NCBI GenBank assembly: GCA_036924835.1
Contig: JBAGRR010000001.1
Location: forward strand, 4,355,001 to 4,419,000
Direction: 5' to 3'
DNA from: Nitrobacteraceae bacterium AZCC 1564
Lineage (GTDB): Bacteria; Pseudomonadota; Alphaproteobacteria; Rhizobiales; Xanthobacteraceae
Length of the DNA stretch: 64,000 bases
Shown here: positions 1 through 9,029 of the stretch, one piece after another
How the letters are laid out: every line of letters starts with the position of its first letter
Position numbering within the stretch: position 1 is the first letter of the stretch
The notes under the pieces: model-generated
Databases searched by the model: none
What the model saw: the letters and a program-made list of their open reading frames with translations, nothing else
Told to the model about the DNA's origin: nothing
Program-made: the position numbers and the translations under genes

Positions 1-454
1 CGAATCCCACGCCGCCGCGCACGCTCGCGGTGGCGCCTGTGAAGAGAACCGTGCCGCGGCCACGTTCCAACATGTAGCGTGCGGCTTCGCGGCCGACCAA
101 GAAGCCGCCGTAACAGGCGAGCTCCCAGGCCTTGAAGAACAACTTCTCTGTCGTTTCCAGCAGTGGCTTGTTGACGTTCGAACCCGCATTGTAAAGGCAG
201 ACTTCGATCGGGCCGACTTCCTTTTCAATGCGCGCGAACAATGCCTGCACGTCTGATTCCTGCCGTGCGTCGACGCTGAAGGCGCGAACGTCGCATCCTT
301 CCGCTTTCAGCTCGTCGACAATCTTTTGTGATTTTGCAGCGTCGCGGCGTGCAATGCAGACTTTATAGCCGCCCCTCGCGAAACGCTGGGCAACCGCTGC
401 GCCAATGGCATCCCCCGCACCCACGAGCAAAGCTACGCTGCCATTCCGAGCCAA
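1..454 (-). CDS. SDR-family oxidoreductase, 3' end outside window
   Basis: The visible 151 codons are the N-terminal part of a short-chain dehydrogenase/reductase, an NAD(P)-dependent oxidoreductase. The nucleotide-binding glycine motif reads GAGDAIG (residues 12-18), a variant of TGxxxGIG, and an NAG motif follows near residue 90. The segment TGATAS near the window edge carries the usual catalytic Ser region; the YxxxK motif lies beyond position 1. I place the start at a TTG (452-454) because GGGGAGG lies 5 bases upstream and no ATG is positioned as well. The substrate cannot be told from this half. The gene is divergent from the acyl-CoA ligase remnant, with a TetR-like palindrome in between. 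Confidence 0.8.
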   Translation of the reverse strand, partial: MARNGSVALLVGAGDAIGAAVAQRFARGGYKVCIARRDAAKSQKIVDELKAEGCDVRAFSVDARQESDVQALFARIEKEVGPIEVCLYNAGSNVNKPLLETTEKLFFKAWELACYGGFLVGREAARYMLERGRGTVLFTGATASVRGGVGF

Positions 455-518
455 GTTAACCTCCCCGATTTATAAGTTCTTATTTGATACTTTAATCATA
501 ATCCGACGCCATTACGAT

Positions 519-536
519 TGTAAATGACCATTCACA
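519..536. promoter_or_regulatory. TetR-like inverted repeat (candidate operator)
   Basis: TGTAAATG-AC-CATTCACA is an inverted repeat with 7 of 8 matching arm positions and a 2-base centre. It lies 65 bases upstream of the SDR start, in an AT-rich stretch. The AATGACCATT core resembles operators of TetR-type regulators of fatty-acid genes. Binding is inferred from form only. Confidence 0.35.
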
Positions 537-639
537 GGGAAACACATCGTTCCCTATTTTCGCCAAGAAAGGGTGCGTCACGCGACCGGATGACCCTTTG
601 CCAACGAATGTGATTAGATAGTTCTAAAAAAGAATGTTT

Positions 640-909
640 GTTTGTGGAGGGCCGTGCTCAACTCCCATCCGGCGGTGGTTAAGTCCGCCGTTTGTCAGCC
701 GCTCCATTGATGGCAACGAAGAAGTTGTCGCCTTTGTGCTATTGCTGAAGGGGGCGTCCGTCACGCCCTCGGAGTTGATGAGCTACGCGGGCGGACGGCT
801 CACGTTCTACAAGCGCGCCTCACAGATCATCGTGCTTGACGCGCGGCCGGACAACTCCACCGGGAAAATTCTCAAACACAAGCGGGCGGAGTCGGTGAAC
901 GGCGCCTGA
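640..909 (+). pseudogene. Acyl-CoA synthetase C-terminal remnant, frameshifted
   Basis: This is the C-terminal end (AMP-binding_C domain) of an acyl-CoA ligase. The reading frame from about 640 gives RAVLNSHPAVVKSAV and then runs into a stop. The frame used from about 700 gives IDGNEEVVAFV and continues through YAGGRLTFYKR to NSTGKILKHK, the conserved adenylate-forming C-terminal motif that carries the catalytic lysine. The two parts are adjacent but in different frames, so a frameshift separates them. Nothing upstream encodes the large N-terminal adenylation domain. An open frame with an ATG at 634 exists but is not a plausible intact protein. Confidence 0.7.
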
Positions 910-972
910 CGTCCTTCTGCACTTTATAGTGCTCGGCGCTTCGGTGATTTCCAGGTATGACGCGAGGACGCG

Positions 973-2277
973 TCAGATCGTTGCCTTGAAGGCCAGCGCC
1001 GCTTCGCACCATTTCGCGACCCTGAGCAGTTTCAAGTTCTCGCCAAACGGCGCGATGAGCTGAATGCCTAAGGGCAATCCACGCGGACCGATGCCGGCGG
1101 GAAGGGCAATGGCTGGAACACCAAGCGTTGTCCATGGCACGCACAAGCCAGGATCGCCGGTCTGTGACAGGCCTTCAGGTGCTTCGCCAGTCGCCGCCGT
1201 CGTCAGCACCGCATCAAAGCCGGCTATCGCGGTGGTAAATGCCGCGCGCAGCGCAAGCTGAGCATCGCGTGCCGCGATGTAGCTTGTCGCGGAAATGGTT
1301 TGTCCGCCCTCGACAAGTGCTTTCAGGCGGTCACTCGTCTTGTCCGGGAATCTTGCGACAAGATCACTGAAGTTTGCTGCACCTTCCGCGCCGTAGAGCG
1401 TGGCTGCGATCTCCGGTAGTGCACCGAATTCCGCGGGCAGCGGGAACGATTCCACGATCGCGCCCGCTTCGGTGAAGCGTTTGGCAGCGGCCGCAAGCAG
1501 CGCGCTTTGGCTTTCCTCCAAGGCTGGCGATGCGGCAGGCCGCAGCCACGCGATGCGCGGAGCCGAGAAGGGCGTAATCCCGTCAGGAGAAACTTGAAAT
1601 GGCGCGTGGCGTGCAGCACCAGGACCGCCCGTCAGCAACGACAAAGCGTAGCCGACGTCGTCGACGCTGCGCGCAAAGACGCCTAGATGGTCGAGAGATT
1701 GCGAAAGGGCGCGCACGCCTTTCAGGCTGATGGTGCCGAAGCTCGGCTTCAAGCCTACGATTCCGCAGAACGCTGCCGGTCGAAGAATTGAGCCGAGCGT
1801 CTGGGTGCCAAGCGCGAGCTGGACCGACCCGCTCGCGATCGATGCAGCCGAGCCCGAGGACGATCCGCCCGGCGTGTGGTTGCGGTTCCATGGATTGCGT
1901 GTGGGACCGGGATGACGCCAGGCGAATTCGGTAGTCACCGTCTTGCCAAGGATGGTGGCGGAAAGATTTTTAAGGCGAGTAACGATCCAGGCATCCTCGC
2001 CCGGCTGATGATCGGCATAGACTGGCGAACCGTAAGTGGTCGGCATGTCGGCCGTATCGACGAGGTCCTTTGCGCCGACGGCGATGCCGGCCAGTGGGCC
2101 ATTTCCAGAAGAAGCCATTGGTGGTGCAGACGGAAGGTATGAGAAGGCCTGAAGCTCGGGCTCAAGCGCTGCGGCTCGCGCATGACTCTCGTTGATCAAA
2201 TCTTGCGGTTTCGCCGAGCCGGCCTGAACCATACGGAAGGTGTCGAGAAGCCCTCGACGGGTCTGGGCAGTGTTCAT
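973..2277 (-). CDS. Amidase-signature family hydrolase
   Basis: This 434-residue protein belongs to the amidase-signature family, which hydrolyses amide bonds by a Ser-cisSer-Lys triad. The triad is visible: Lys70 in GAKDLVDT, Ser140 in the GGSSSGSAA motif, and Ser163 in QTLGSILRPA. The full length matches the family. It is the last gene of the strand run that starts with the ABC transporter upstream, but a terminator-like hairpin (2310-2343) separates it from the binding-protein gene. It may act on an amide imported by that transporter; this is inference. The true substrate is unknown, and Glu-tRNA amidotransferase GatA is unlikely because no gatB or gatC is nearby. Confidence 0.85.
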   Translation of the reverse strand: MNTAQTRRGLLDTFRMVQAGSAKPQDLINESHARAAALEPELQAFSYLPSAPPMASSGNGPLAGIAVGAKDLVDTADMPTTYGSPVYADHQPGEDAWIVTRLKNLSATILGKTVTTEFAWRHPGPTRNPWNRNHTPGGSSSGSAASIASGSVQLALGTQTLGSILRPAAFCGIVGLKPSFGTISLKGVRALSQSLDHLGVFARSVDDVGYALSLLTGGPGAARHAPFQVSPDGITPFSAPRIAWLRPAASPALEESQSALLAAAAKRFTEAGAIVESFPLPAEFGALPEIAATLYGAEGAANFSDLVARFPDKTSDRLKALVEGGQTISATSYIAARDAQLALRAAFTTAIAGFDAVLTTAATGEAPEGLSQTGDPGLCVPWTTLGVPAIALPAGIGPRGLPLGIQLIAPFGENLKLLRVAKWCEAALAFKATI

Positions 2278-2309
2278 GTCTGATGCATCCTTTGCGGAAC
2301 GTCATACTG

Positions 2310-2343
2310 AAACACAAACGGCCTCGGGCCAAGCCCGAAGCCG
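2310..2343 (-). terminator. Hairpin plus T-rich tail between SBP gene and amidase
   Basis: On the minus strand an 11-bp stem with one mismatch (CGGCTTCGGGC / GCCCGAGGCCG, loop TTG) is followed by TTTGTGTTT. It lies 21 bases after the stop of the binding-protein gene. It looks like a Rho-independent terminator or a partial terminator ahead of the amidase. Confidence 0.6.
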
Positions 2344-2364
2344 CTTGAAACAGCTTCGACGATA

Positions 2365-3348
2365 TCAGTTCGTCACTGTTGCCATTGCCTTTTCCATGTA
2401 GGTGCGAGGCACGAAGCTCTTGTAGTCCGGCTGCGCTGATAGGTTGCCAAGCGCGATTTGCGTTTCGAGGGCGAGCTTGAGCGCATCCGGCGTGATGTCG
2501 ACGCTGGTCGGGTAAACGTTATCGGCGAGCATGCGCTTCACCGCGGCTTCCACCACGGCGGGCTCAAGTGTCGGGAATTGTTTTTGCGCGATCTCTACTG
2601 TGCGAGCGGTGTTCTTGTGCATGAAGCGGACCGCCATTTCGAGCCCATTGGTCAGGCGCTGGGCGAGATCGGGATCGACGTCGACGCGAGCGCTGATGGT
2701 CGAGAAGGCGTATGCGCCATATAGCTGTGGGAAGCCGACGACAACCTTCATGCCCTTCGCGACCACCTGATCGAGACCTGGTTCATACATTACCGCGACT
2801 TTCGCTTGTCCGGCGGCGAAGGGGCCCGGCTCTGTGCCGAGCGGCACCTGGATCATCTGGACGTCCTTGTTGGCGTCCATGCCGTTTTCCTTCAGCAGCT
2901 TGATGAACAACGAGGTGCTGGTGGTTGGCATCGTCCCGGTGACGATTTTCTCGCCTTTAAGATCCTTGACACTGGTGAACTTGAAATCCGGCGTCGCGGC
3001 AATCCAGACGGCAGCGCCGTTGACAACATTGGCGATCGTGTTGACGGCGGCTCCCTTCGACGCCGCGATTGCTGTCCACTCGGGCCCATGGAGCGAGAAT
3101 TGCGCGCTCTTGGAAATAACAGCCGAGAGCGCGACGCTGCCGGAGCCTGCGCTTTCCTTTGTCAGGTCGAGGCCCTGCTTTTCAAAGAAGCCTTCGTCCA
3201 TGCCCACATAAAGAGGCAGGTAGAGCAGCGACTGGAAGGCTTGGGAGATGGTAGCTTTCCGCATTTCAGCAGATGCGGGGACTACGGCTGCAGCGGTGAG
3301 GGCGAGGCCGAGCGAAAGCGCGCCGAGCTTTGAAATCAGTCGTTTCAT
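2365..3348 (-). CDS. ABC transporter substrate-binding protein, NitT/TauT type
   Basis: This 327-residue protein is a periplasmic binding protein of the SsuA/THI5-like (NMT1) fold. A signal peptide covers residues 1-27 (ending PASA). The region YLPLYVGMDEGFFEKQGL is the family's usual N-terminal ligand-side motif, and EPG near residue 190 is also typical. It is the third gene of an ATPase-permease-SBP run, 20 bases after the permease stop. The family binds small anions or aromatic and heterocyclic compounds such as sulfonates and pyrimidines; the ligand here is not recognisable. Confidence 0.88.
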   Translation of the reverse strand: MKRLISKLGALSLGLALTAAAVVPASAEMRKATISQAFQSLLYLPLYVGMDEGFFEKQGLDLTKESAGSGSVALSAVISKSAQFSLHGPEWTAIAASKGAAVNTIANVVNGAAVWIAATPDFKFTSVKDLKGEKIVTGTMPTTSTSLFIKLLKENGMDANKDVQMIQVPLGTEPGPFAAGQAKVAVMYEPGLDQVVAKGMKVVVGFPQLYGAYAFSTISARVDVDPDLAQRLTNGLEMAVRFMHKNTARTVEIAQKQFPTLEPAVVEAAVKRMLADNVYPTSVDITPDALKLALETQIALGNLSAQPDYKSFVPRTYMEKAMATVTN

Positions 3349-3368
3349 TGACAGTCTCCTGAAGAATA

Positions 3369-4229
3369 TCAGACGTTGATCTGGCCGCCGCCCTGCTGCT
3401 GCTTCCAGGGAAGCAAATGGCGTTCGGTGATTTCGACCATGTGGTAGAAGGCGAAGCCCACGAGCATGAGCGTGAAGAGGCCGGCCCAGACCGTGTTGAG
3501 ATCATAGAGACTGGAGGCCACGTAGATGACGTGGCCGAGCCCGTGCTGGGATGAAATGAACTCGCCGACGACGGCGCCGACCAACGCGAAGCCGATATTG
3601 ATGCGGAAGGTGGCGATGATCGCTGGAAGTGTCGAGGGAACGATCACGCGCTTGAAGATGTGGTGCTTTGAAGCGCCCATCGAGAATAGAAGGGCCTGCA
3701 GATCCTTGTCTGAATCCTTGGCGGACTGATAGGCCGTGATGAGCGCGACGATCGACGTCAGGGAGATGGCCAGCGCCACCTTCGACAGAAGTCCGGTGCC
3801 GAACCAGAGGATAATGATCGGCGCGAGTGCAATCTTCGGGACGGAGTTGATGGCAGCGATGAACGGCTCGACCAGCCGTGCCACGAACACCGAATACCAC
3901 AAGGCGAGGCCGATCACCGAACCGATCACAGTGCCAAAAGCAAAGCCAAGAATAGCTTCAAAGACGGTGTAGCCGGTATCAGCAAAGAGCGATCCGTTCG
4001 CGATCGAAGCCACGAGATTATGCAGGACCCCACTGGGCTGTCCCACAAGAAAAGCGGAGAGCCAGCCCATCTTCACGGCGCCTTCCCATAACAAGAAGAA
4101 GCTGACGACGGCCAGGATCTGAAGCACGCTGCGCCCGATCATGGAATCGAACACGTTGCTGCGTTTGATCTGGCGGGGACGTGACGTTGTAGTTGTTGCG
4201 GGTTTTGCGGTTTGCGCCATCTCGGTCAT
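3369..4229 (-). CDS. ABC transporter permease, NitT/TauT type
   Basis: This 286-residue inner-membrane permease belongs to the BPD_transp_1 family with about six membrane segments. The conserved EAA loop is seen as MGASKHHIFKRVIVPSTLP. I chose the internal ATG at 4229 because it overlaps the ATPase stop as ATGA and has AGGAAGAG just upstream; a longer reading would start inside the ATPase gene. It forms one transporter with the flanking ATPase and binding protein. Confidence 0.9.
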   Translation of the reverse strand: MTEMAQTAKPATTTTSRPRQIKRSNVFDSMIGRSVLQILAVVSFFLLWEGAVKMGWLSAFLVGQPSGVLHNLVASIANGSLFADTGYTVFEAILGFAFGTVIGSVIGLALWYSVFVARLVEPFIAAINSVPKIALAPIIILWFGTGLLSKVALAISLTSIVALITAYQSAKDSDKDLQALLFSMGASKHHIFKRVIVPSTLPAIIATFRINIGFALVGAVVGEFISSQHGLGHVIYVASSLYDLNTVWAGLFTLMLVGFAFYHMVEITERHLLPWKQQQGGGQINV

Positions 4230-5008
4230 GCGCTCTTCCTGGTTTGAATGTCGAGTTCGGCACACAGGGTATGGAAGTATTCAGAGAAGCGCGGATCGCT
4301 GCGAGCGGCGATCGGCGAATGTTCGTTGAGGGCGATGTCGTGAACGGCCTTCACGCGAGCAGGGCGCTGACTGAGAACGACGACGCGCTTGGACAAGGCC
4401 ACCGCTTCGTCGATGTCGTGGGTGACGAGAACGACGGTCTTGTGAAAAGTCTCGACGGCTTCCATCAGGACACCTTCGAGATAGAGACGCGTCTGGTAGT
4501 CGAGCGCTGAGAAGGGCTCATCGAGCAGCAGAATGTCGGGGTCGAGCACCAATGTGCGGATGAGCGCCGCACGCTGCCGCATGCCGCCGGACAGCATTTT
4601 CGGATAAGCGTTCTCGAAGCCGGAAAGACCGAACGTGCTGATGTATTCTCGCGCGGTGTCCAGTGCGAGCTTTGGATCAATGCCCTTGGTTTCGAGGCCG
4701 AGCAGAACATTGTCCAGCACGGTACGCCATGGAAAGAGCAGATCCTTCTGCATCATGTAACCGACGCGGCCCCGCAGGCTATCGACTTCCTGTCCGCGGT
4801 AGAGCAGGGTGCCCTCATCGGGATCGACGAGACCTGCAATGATGTTAAAGACGGTGGTTTTACCGCAGCCGCTTGGCCCGATGATGCTGACGAAGTCTCG
4901 TTCGTGAATGTCGAATGTCAGGCCATCGAGAACCTGAGTTTGTCCCTGCTTCCCGGAAAAGCTCTTGCGAATGCCATTGAGCCGAAGTTGTACCTGAGGT
5001 GATGACAT
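4226..5008 (-). CDS. ABC transporter ATP-binding protein, NitT/TauT type
   Basis: This 260-residue ATPase powers the transporter encoded with it. Walker A is GPSGCGKTT (residues 44-52), the signature is LSGGMRQR, Walker B is ILLLDEPFSALD and the H-loop is VTHD. The start at 5008 is preferred over one six codons upstream because AGGAG lies 6 bases before it. It is the first gene of the operon, and the 445-base upstream stretch contains a perfect 7-bp inverted repeat. Confidence 0.92.
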   Translation of the reverse strand: MSSPQVQLRLNGIRKSFSGKQGQTQVLDGLTFDIHERDFVSIIGPSGCGKTTVFNIIAGLVDPDEGTLLYRGQEVDSLRGRVGYMMQKDLLFPWRTVLDNVLLGLETKGIDPKLALDTAREYISTFGLSGFENAYPKMLSGGMRQRAALIRTLVLDPDILLLDEPFSALDYQTRLYLEGVLMEAVETFHKTVVLVTHDIDEAVALSKRVVVLSQRPARVKAVHDIALNEHSPIAARSDPRFSEYFHTLCAELDIQTRKSA

Positions 5009-5453
5009 GGCGTCTCCTGTGCACATGTCGGTCTAGCAACTGCTGTGCCAGTCGAAGAAAAAGCGCGATTCTGTCGCGGTCTTTGGATGAGTTGGACTTA
5101 GATCCTATAAATAGAACCGTCCCTTATGCCTCTGACTGAGGCATGTGATTATTTTTCCGGCGTGCCCGTCGTGTAGGCCGCGCTGCTGTTTCTTTTTGCT
5201 CTGTGAGTGATCGTGTGGCTAATTAAATCCGGTTCCGGCCGGATCGGTGACCTTTATGACAAAATCTCAAACTGGGTCAGATGCGAAGCGTTGCTGGGCA
5301 ATGATCACGCAACTCGTGACACTTTTGTCGCCAAATGGCGGCTCCCGCACGATCTTGCGGAATCTTTCATCGCGGCAATGAAGTTACACACGAGATCACA
5401 TAAATTGGGATAGGGTACGATGAGGGGAAAAGGAATGGATCGCTGATCTTGTC
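5009..5453. other. Intergenic region with candidate promoter/operator
   Basis: This 445-base stretch separates the divergent ABC operon and the M23 peptidase gene. It holds a perfect inverted repeat (5126-5144, listed separately). A 68-codon frame from a GTG at 5207 has no ribosome-binding site and no recognisable similarity, so I do not call it a gene. Nothing else clear is seen. Confidence 0.5.
5126..5144. promoter_or_regulatory. Perfect 7-bp inverted repeat upstream of ABC operon
   Basis: ATGCCTC-TGACT-GAGGCAT is a perfect palindrome lying 118 bases before the ATPase start, just beyond an AT-rich TATAAATA segment. Its place suggests an operator for the ABC operon. No regulator gene lies next to it. 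Confidence 0.35.
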
Positions 5454-6464
5454 ATGATGTGGCGTGGTTTGAGGCGTCTTTCAGTCCATCTCATCGTTAT
5501 CGGCTCGATATTGAGCTCACGCCTCGCAGCCGCCGAGGAGCTCATCCAATTTGAGATGCCAGCCGCGTGTGAGCTCGGCCGCACCTGCTATATCCAGAAT
5601 TATGTCGATGTTGATCCTGCGCCTTCAGCGAAGGATTATCGGTGTGGCACGCTGAGCTACGATGATCATAACGGCACTGATTTCCGATTGCCGTCGATGA
5701 AGGTCCAGCGAGCAGGCGTCGACGTCATTGCCGCCGCCGCGGGGAGGGTCGCGCGCGTCAGGGATGGCATTCCGGATGGCGTGTTTCTTAAATCGGGACG
5801 CGACGCGGTCAAGGGCATGGAGTGTGGCAACGGCGTCGTGGTTGAACATCCCGGCCGGTGGGAGACGCAATATTGTCACATGGCTAAAGGGAGTATCCGC
5901 GTCAAACCCGGAGATGATGTCCGCGTCGGACAGCCGCTTGGCCAGATCGGTCTTTCGGGATTGACCGAATATCCTCATCTTCATTTTACCGTGAGGCATG
6001 AGCGTAAGCTTGTTGACCCGTTTGCGTATGGCGCTCCAGACAATTCATGTAGCGGCGGCAAATCCCTTTGGGATCCGTTGCTTCGGGATCAACTCACCTA
6101 TCGGGAAAGAGAGGTCCTGAATGCCGGCTTCTCGACTGGTGCCGTGACGATGGAGGCGATCGAAAGCGGTGACGCGGAACAGGAAGAGTCTTCCCGAGAA
6201 GCGCCTGCGTTGGTTGCTTTTGTCCGGGCGATTGGCCTGAAGGCGGGCGATATTCAGAAACTCGCGTTGCGAAGTCCATCGGGGCAGGTCATTGCGGAAA
6301 ATCGCGCGGCAGCTCTTGAGACAAACAAGGCTCAATTCATGCTCTTTGCCGGACGCAAGCGGCCGTCAAATGGATGGGATGCCGGTGTTTATCGCGCAAA
6401 ATATATCGTCGAACGCGATGGCCAAATTGTCCTCGAAAAGGACGTGGCTCATACGGTTCCGTAA
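5454..6464 (+). CDS. M23-family (LytM-like) metallopeptidase, exported
   Basis: This 336-residue protein carries an N-terminal signal peptide (about residues 1-27) and a peptidase M23 domain. The zinc ligands are visible: His72 and Asp76 in HNGTD, and His177 in HLH (175-177), with His142 in QYCHM. Such enzymes cut peptide cross-links of peptidoglycan or act as LytM factors in the periplasm. Because all metal ligands are kept, it is probably active rather than an EnvC-like activator. About 130 C-terminal residues after Tyr193 have no domain I recognise. It stands alone between oppositely oriented genes. Confidence 0.85.
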   Translation: MMWRGLRRLSVHLIVIGSILSSRLAAAEELIQFEMPAACELGRTCYIQNYVDVDPAPSAKDYRCGTLSYDDHNGTDFRLPSMKVQRAGVDVIAAAAGRVARVRDGIPDGVFLKSGRDAVKGMECGNGVVVEHPGRWETQYCHMAKGSIRVKPGDDVRVGQPLGQIGLSGLTEYPHLHFTVRHERKLVDPFAYGAPDNSCSGGKSLWDPLLRDQLTYREREVLNAGFSTGAVTMEAIESGDAEQEESSREAPALVAFVRAIGLKAGDIQKLALRSPSGQVIAENRAAALETNKAQFMLFAGRKRPSNGWDAGVYRAKYIVERDGQIVLEKDVAHTVP

Positions 6465-6556
6465 CAGCACATCACCAATGGCTCAGAACCGCACCTCTCG
6501 ATTTTTGTTTTGACGCGTCTTCTTCACGCGAACCGCTAGCCACTTTGCTCGACGCT

Positions 6557-7483
6557 TTAGAAAAAATCCTTGGTCAGAACTGCGACTTCCGTTCTGTTTC
6601 TGGCGTTGAGCTTTCGCATGATGTGGCGCAGATGCACCTTCACAGTATGCTCGCTCATGCTGAGTTCGTACGCGATCTGCTTGTTGGCCATTCCCTGACA
6701 AAGCGCTTCGACGACCATTAGTTGACGCTGAGTCAGAAGATCATTTGCTTTCGCCGCCGTTCCAAGCTTGTCGCGATTGAGATCAAGACTGCTGACCGGC
6801 ACAAAAGTGCCGCCTGCTTCAACGAGCCGCACAGCCTCCACAGCGACATTGAACGGCAAACTTGTCGGGATGTAGCCGCGTGCTCCGCCCTTAAGCGCAC
6901 GGGTGACATAGGTCGCGTCGTCGCTGTCGGACATAATCACAATGGGAATGCCGGCCGCTGCTGTCTCGAGACATTGAAGATCGATGCTACTGGACGGGCT
7001 GTTACTCTCCGCGAAAAAGACAACGATCGATGGTTCGAGGGCATCCTGGTCTCTGGCCTCTTTCCAAACTGAGATATTCTCGAATGCGAAAACCTCGTGG
7101 CTCTGGTACGAAATTTCGAGGCAGCGGACAAAACAATCGCGGAAGAAGGCGCGCGGATGAATCACCACGATTGCCGGTCTTTTGACAGTCTCGGATGGGT
7201 GTGAGTGGCCATTGGCGCGGTTTGAGTCTTGAGCCTTTGGTATCTCTGGAATCGTGATGTGCGTGTGCTGAGCTTTAGTGTCGCTATCGCGAGCTCGCAT
7301 CAGTTGATGTTGAATTTTCGGTGGCAGTGATTGCTTTAACGCGGATTGCTGCGCTGAAAACTGATTTGCGTCGCCTGCGGATTGAGTGGATCGGGCGAGC
7401 ACGTTTTGAGAGAATGTCTCAGACAGCTTGTCGGGAGTTCGCCGCTTGCCGCGAAAAGGATTCGAGTGGCCCGTGATACTCAT
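6557..7483 (-). CDS. LuxR-type regulator with degenerate receiver domain
   Basis: This 308-residue protein ends in a LuxR/NarL helix-turn-helix (residues 247-305, LTQRQLMVVEALCQGMANKQ region). Residues 103-220 resemble a response-regulator receiver, but the site where the phosphorylated Asp should stand reads IVVFFAES, so the acceptor is missing. About 100 N-terminal residues are polar and low in structure, which is unusual for this family. No sensor kinase is adjacent. It probably binds DNA without classical phosphorylation; its targets are unknown. Confidence 0.8.
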   Translation of the reverse strand: MSITGHSNPFRGKRRTPDKLSETFSQNVLARSTQSAGDANQFSAQQSALKQSLPPKIQHQLMRARDSDTKAQHTHITIPEIPKAQDSNRANGHSHPSETVKRPAIVVIHPRAFFRDCFVRCLEISYQSHEVFAFENISVWKEARDQDALEPSIVVFFAESNSPSSSIDLQCLETAAAGIPIVIMSDSDDATYVTRALKGGARGYIPTSLPFNVAVEAVRLVEAGGTFVPVSSLDLNRDKLGTAAKANDLLTQRQLMVVEALCQGMANKQIAYELSMSEHTVKVHLRHIMRKLNARNRTEVAVLTKDFF

Positions 7484-7774
7484 GGAACGCCCCTGGTGAA
7501 TGATTTTCTAAAATGCTCTTGAGTGTATTCCTGCTCCCTGCGTGTGATGATCAGAAATCAAGTTAATCAATTTAAGCACATTAAGGAAATGCGGCCGCGC
7601 CGACAATGTCTTTTTCTTACAGCTTGCCACAATTGAAAGTTCCTCCGTGCGTTGATGGACGTCCGGCTTCTGGCATATTTTTGGTTGTGTTTAATTGCGG
7701 CGACACGGATGCGCTGAGGCCCTCAAGTGCGGTGATGCTGTTTGAGCGGACGTACACAGCGCACAGGAAGATAG
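7484..7774. other. Intergenic region, nothing recognised
   Basis: This 291-base gap lies between the start of the LuxR gene and the end of the DUF2189 gene. An AT-rich patch near 7555-7585 could hold the LuxR promoter. A 67-codon frame at 7606 lacks a ribosome-binding site and similarity and is not called. Confidence 0.4.
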
Positions 7775-8584
7775 TCAGGCGACTACCTTGCGGTAGAGAT
7801 GCCACGTAGCGTGACCGAGCACAGGAACTACGACCGCAAGACCCACGAAAAATGGCAAAGAGCCGATGAGCAGGAGGATCGCCACGATCAGGCCCCAGAC
7901 CGTCATGGGGATCGGATTCTTCGTCACGGCTCGCAACGACACCCGCATGGCCTGACGTGCGGACGCATGGCGATCGAGTATGAATGGAAACGAGACCACG
8001 CTGATGCATAGCGCGGCCATGGCGAAAAGAAATCCGATTCCACATCCGACAATGATCAGCACATAACCAGCGTATGTCGTGAGTATGCGGGAAAGAAAGT
8101 CGGGAATATTCGCCGCAGGTTCATATCCGAATGTGGCGATATAGATTTCATTCGCGACCACCACCCAGATAACAAATAATCCGAGCAAAATCGTCCCCAC
8201 ACCCAGCATAGCACTGAAGGCGGGAGCGCCGAGGACGCGAAGGATGTGCCATGCAGTGATATCTTCGCCACGCTCGCGGAGGCGACTGAGTTCGTAGAGG
8301 CCGAGCGCGGCAAAGGGGCCGATGAGCGCGAACCCGGCGGACAGTGGGAAGAGAAGCGGAAGCACCGAATACCCCAGGACCATCCTCACGAGTATGAGCC
8401 CGACAACAGGGTAGATGACGCAGAGGATGATGGCGTGACTTGGGACTGCATTGAAATCCTGCCAGCCGAGCCGCAGCGCGTCCTGCACATCCGACAAACT
8501 GATACTGCGAATATGCGGCGGGCTGGCGATGCGCGGTACGCGGGAGTGAATCCGTGTTGCCTTACCGGAATAGGGCGTTGCCAT
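7775..8584 (-). CDS. DUF2189 integral membrane protein
   Basis: This 269-residue protein has about six hydrophobic segments and matches the DUF2189 family pattern (SLSDVQDALRLGWQDF near residue 30, then SRLRERGED near residue 100). The family is found in proteobacterial inner membranes and has no assigned function; members often sit near cytochrome oxidase genes, as here. The start has AAGGAAGG 7 bases upstream. It is divergent from the cox operon. Confidence 0.8.
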   Translation of the reverse strand: MATPYSGKATRIHSRVPRIASPPHIRSISLSDVQDALRLGWQDFNAVPSHAIILCVIYPVVGLILVRMVLGYSVLPLLFPLSAGFALIGPFAALGLYELSRLRERGEDITAWHILRVLGAPAFSAMLGVGTILLGLFVIWVVVANEIYIATFGYEPAANIPDFLSRILTTYAGYVLIIVGCGIGFLFAMAALCISVVSFPFILDRHASARQAMRVSLRAVTKNPIPMTVWGLIVAILLLIGSLPFFVGLAVVVPVLGHATWHLYRKVVA

Positions 8585-9029
8585 GGCACTGCCTTCCTTG
8601 CGATCGCAAAGAGGAGGGTACGCCGCAGAAGCTTGGCCTTCGCCGCGTGAAGTGGCAAGACACCGGCCCGGTTGACGAAGAAAGCCAACACAGCCTCATG
8701 GGTGACCTTAACTCTGTTAAGGCGCGGAGCGATCGGATAAATTGTGCGTCTGCACAGGATCGTTGTGCGCCGCATCCTGTCACGGGCATGAACGATCTTC
8801 TTCTATTGACGATAGCGCCGCTCAGTATCATGTTGAAACGGTGCAGGCCGCTGGTCCCGACGAGCCCGGCGGTCGATGGGAGACTGTGTCATACTTTGAC
8901 GTCGCGGCCGATTAAATGGGCGAGGCAAGGGACACAGCGATGGCAGTTTTGAAGTAGGCCAACGCTACATTGTAAAAGCTCCGCCCTTCTATTCGTGTCT
9001 GTCGCCTTTCAGGCAAGGACGAGCGAGGA
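8585..9029. other. Intergenic region upstream of the cox operon
   Basis: This 445-base gap should hold the promoters of the DUF2189 gene and of the cox operon. A perfect inverted repeat CCTTAAC-TCT-GTTAAGG lies at 8706-8722. Short frames here have no coding support. Confidence 0.45.
8706..8722. promoter_or_regulatory. Perfect 7-bp inverted repeat, candidate operator
   Basis: CCTTAAC-TCT-GTTAAGG is a perfect palindrome 122 bases upstream of the DUF2189 start and 308 bases upstream of coxM. The form suits a dimeric regulator. There is no sign of an FNR or FixK box (TTGAT-N4-ATCAA) in this gap. Confidence 0.3.

Noticed and set aside
5207..5413. 68-codon frame from a GTG
   Set aside because: No ribosome-binding site, no similarity, and it fills a region that should hold promoters.
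8885..9029. FNR/FixK box upstream of coxM
   Set aside because: No TTGAT-N4-ATCAA-like site was found, so oxygen control by FixK is not supported here.
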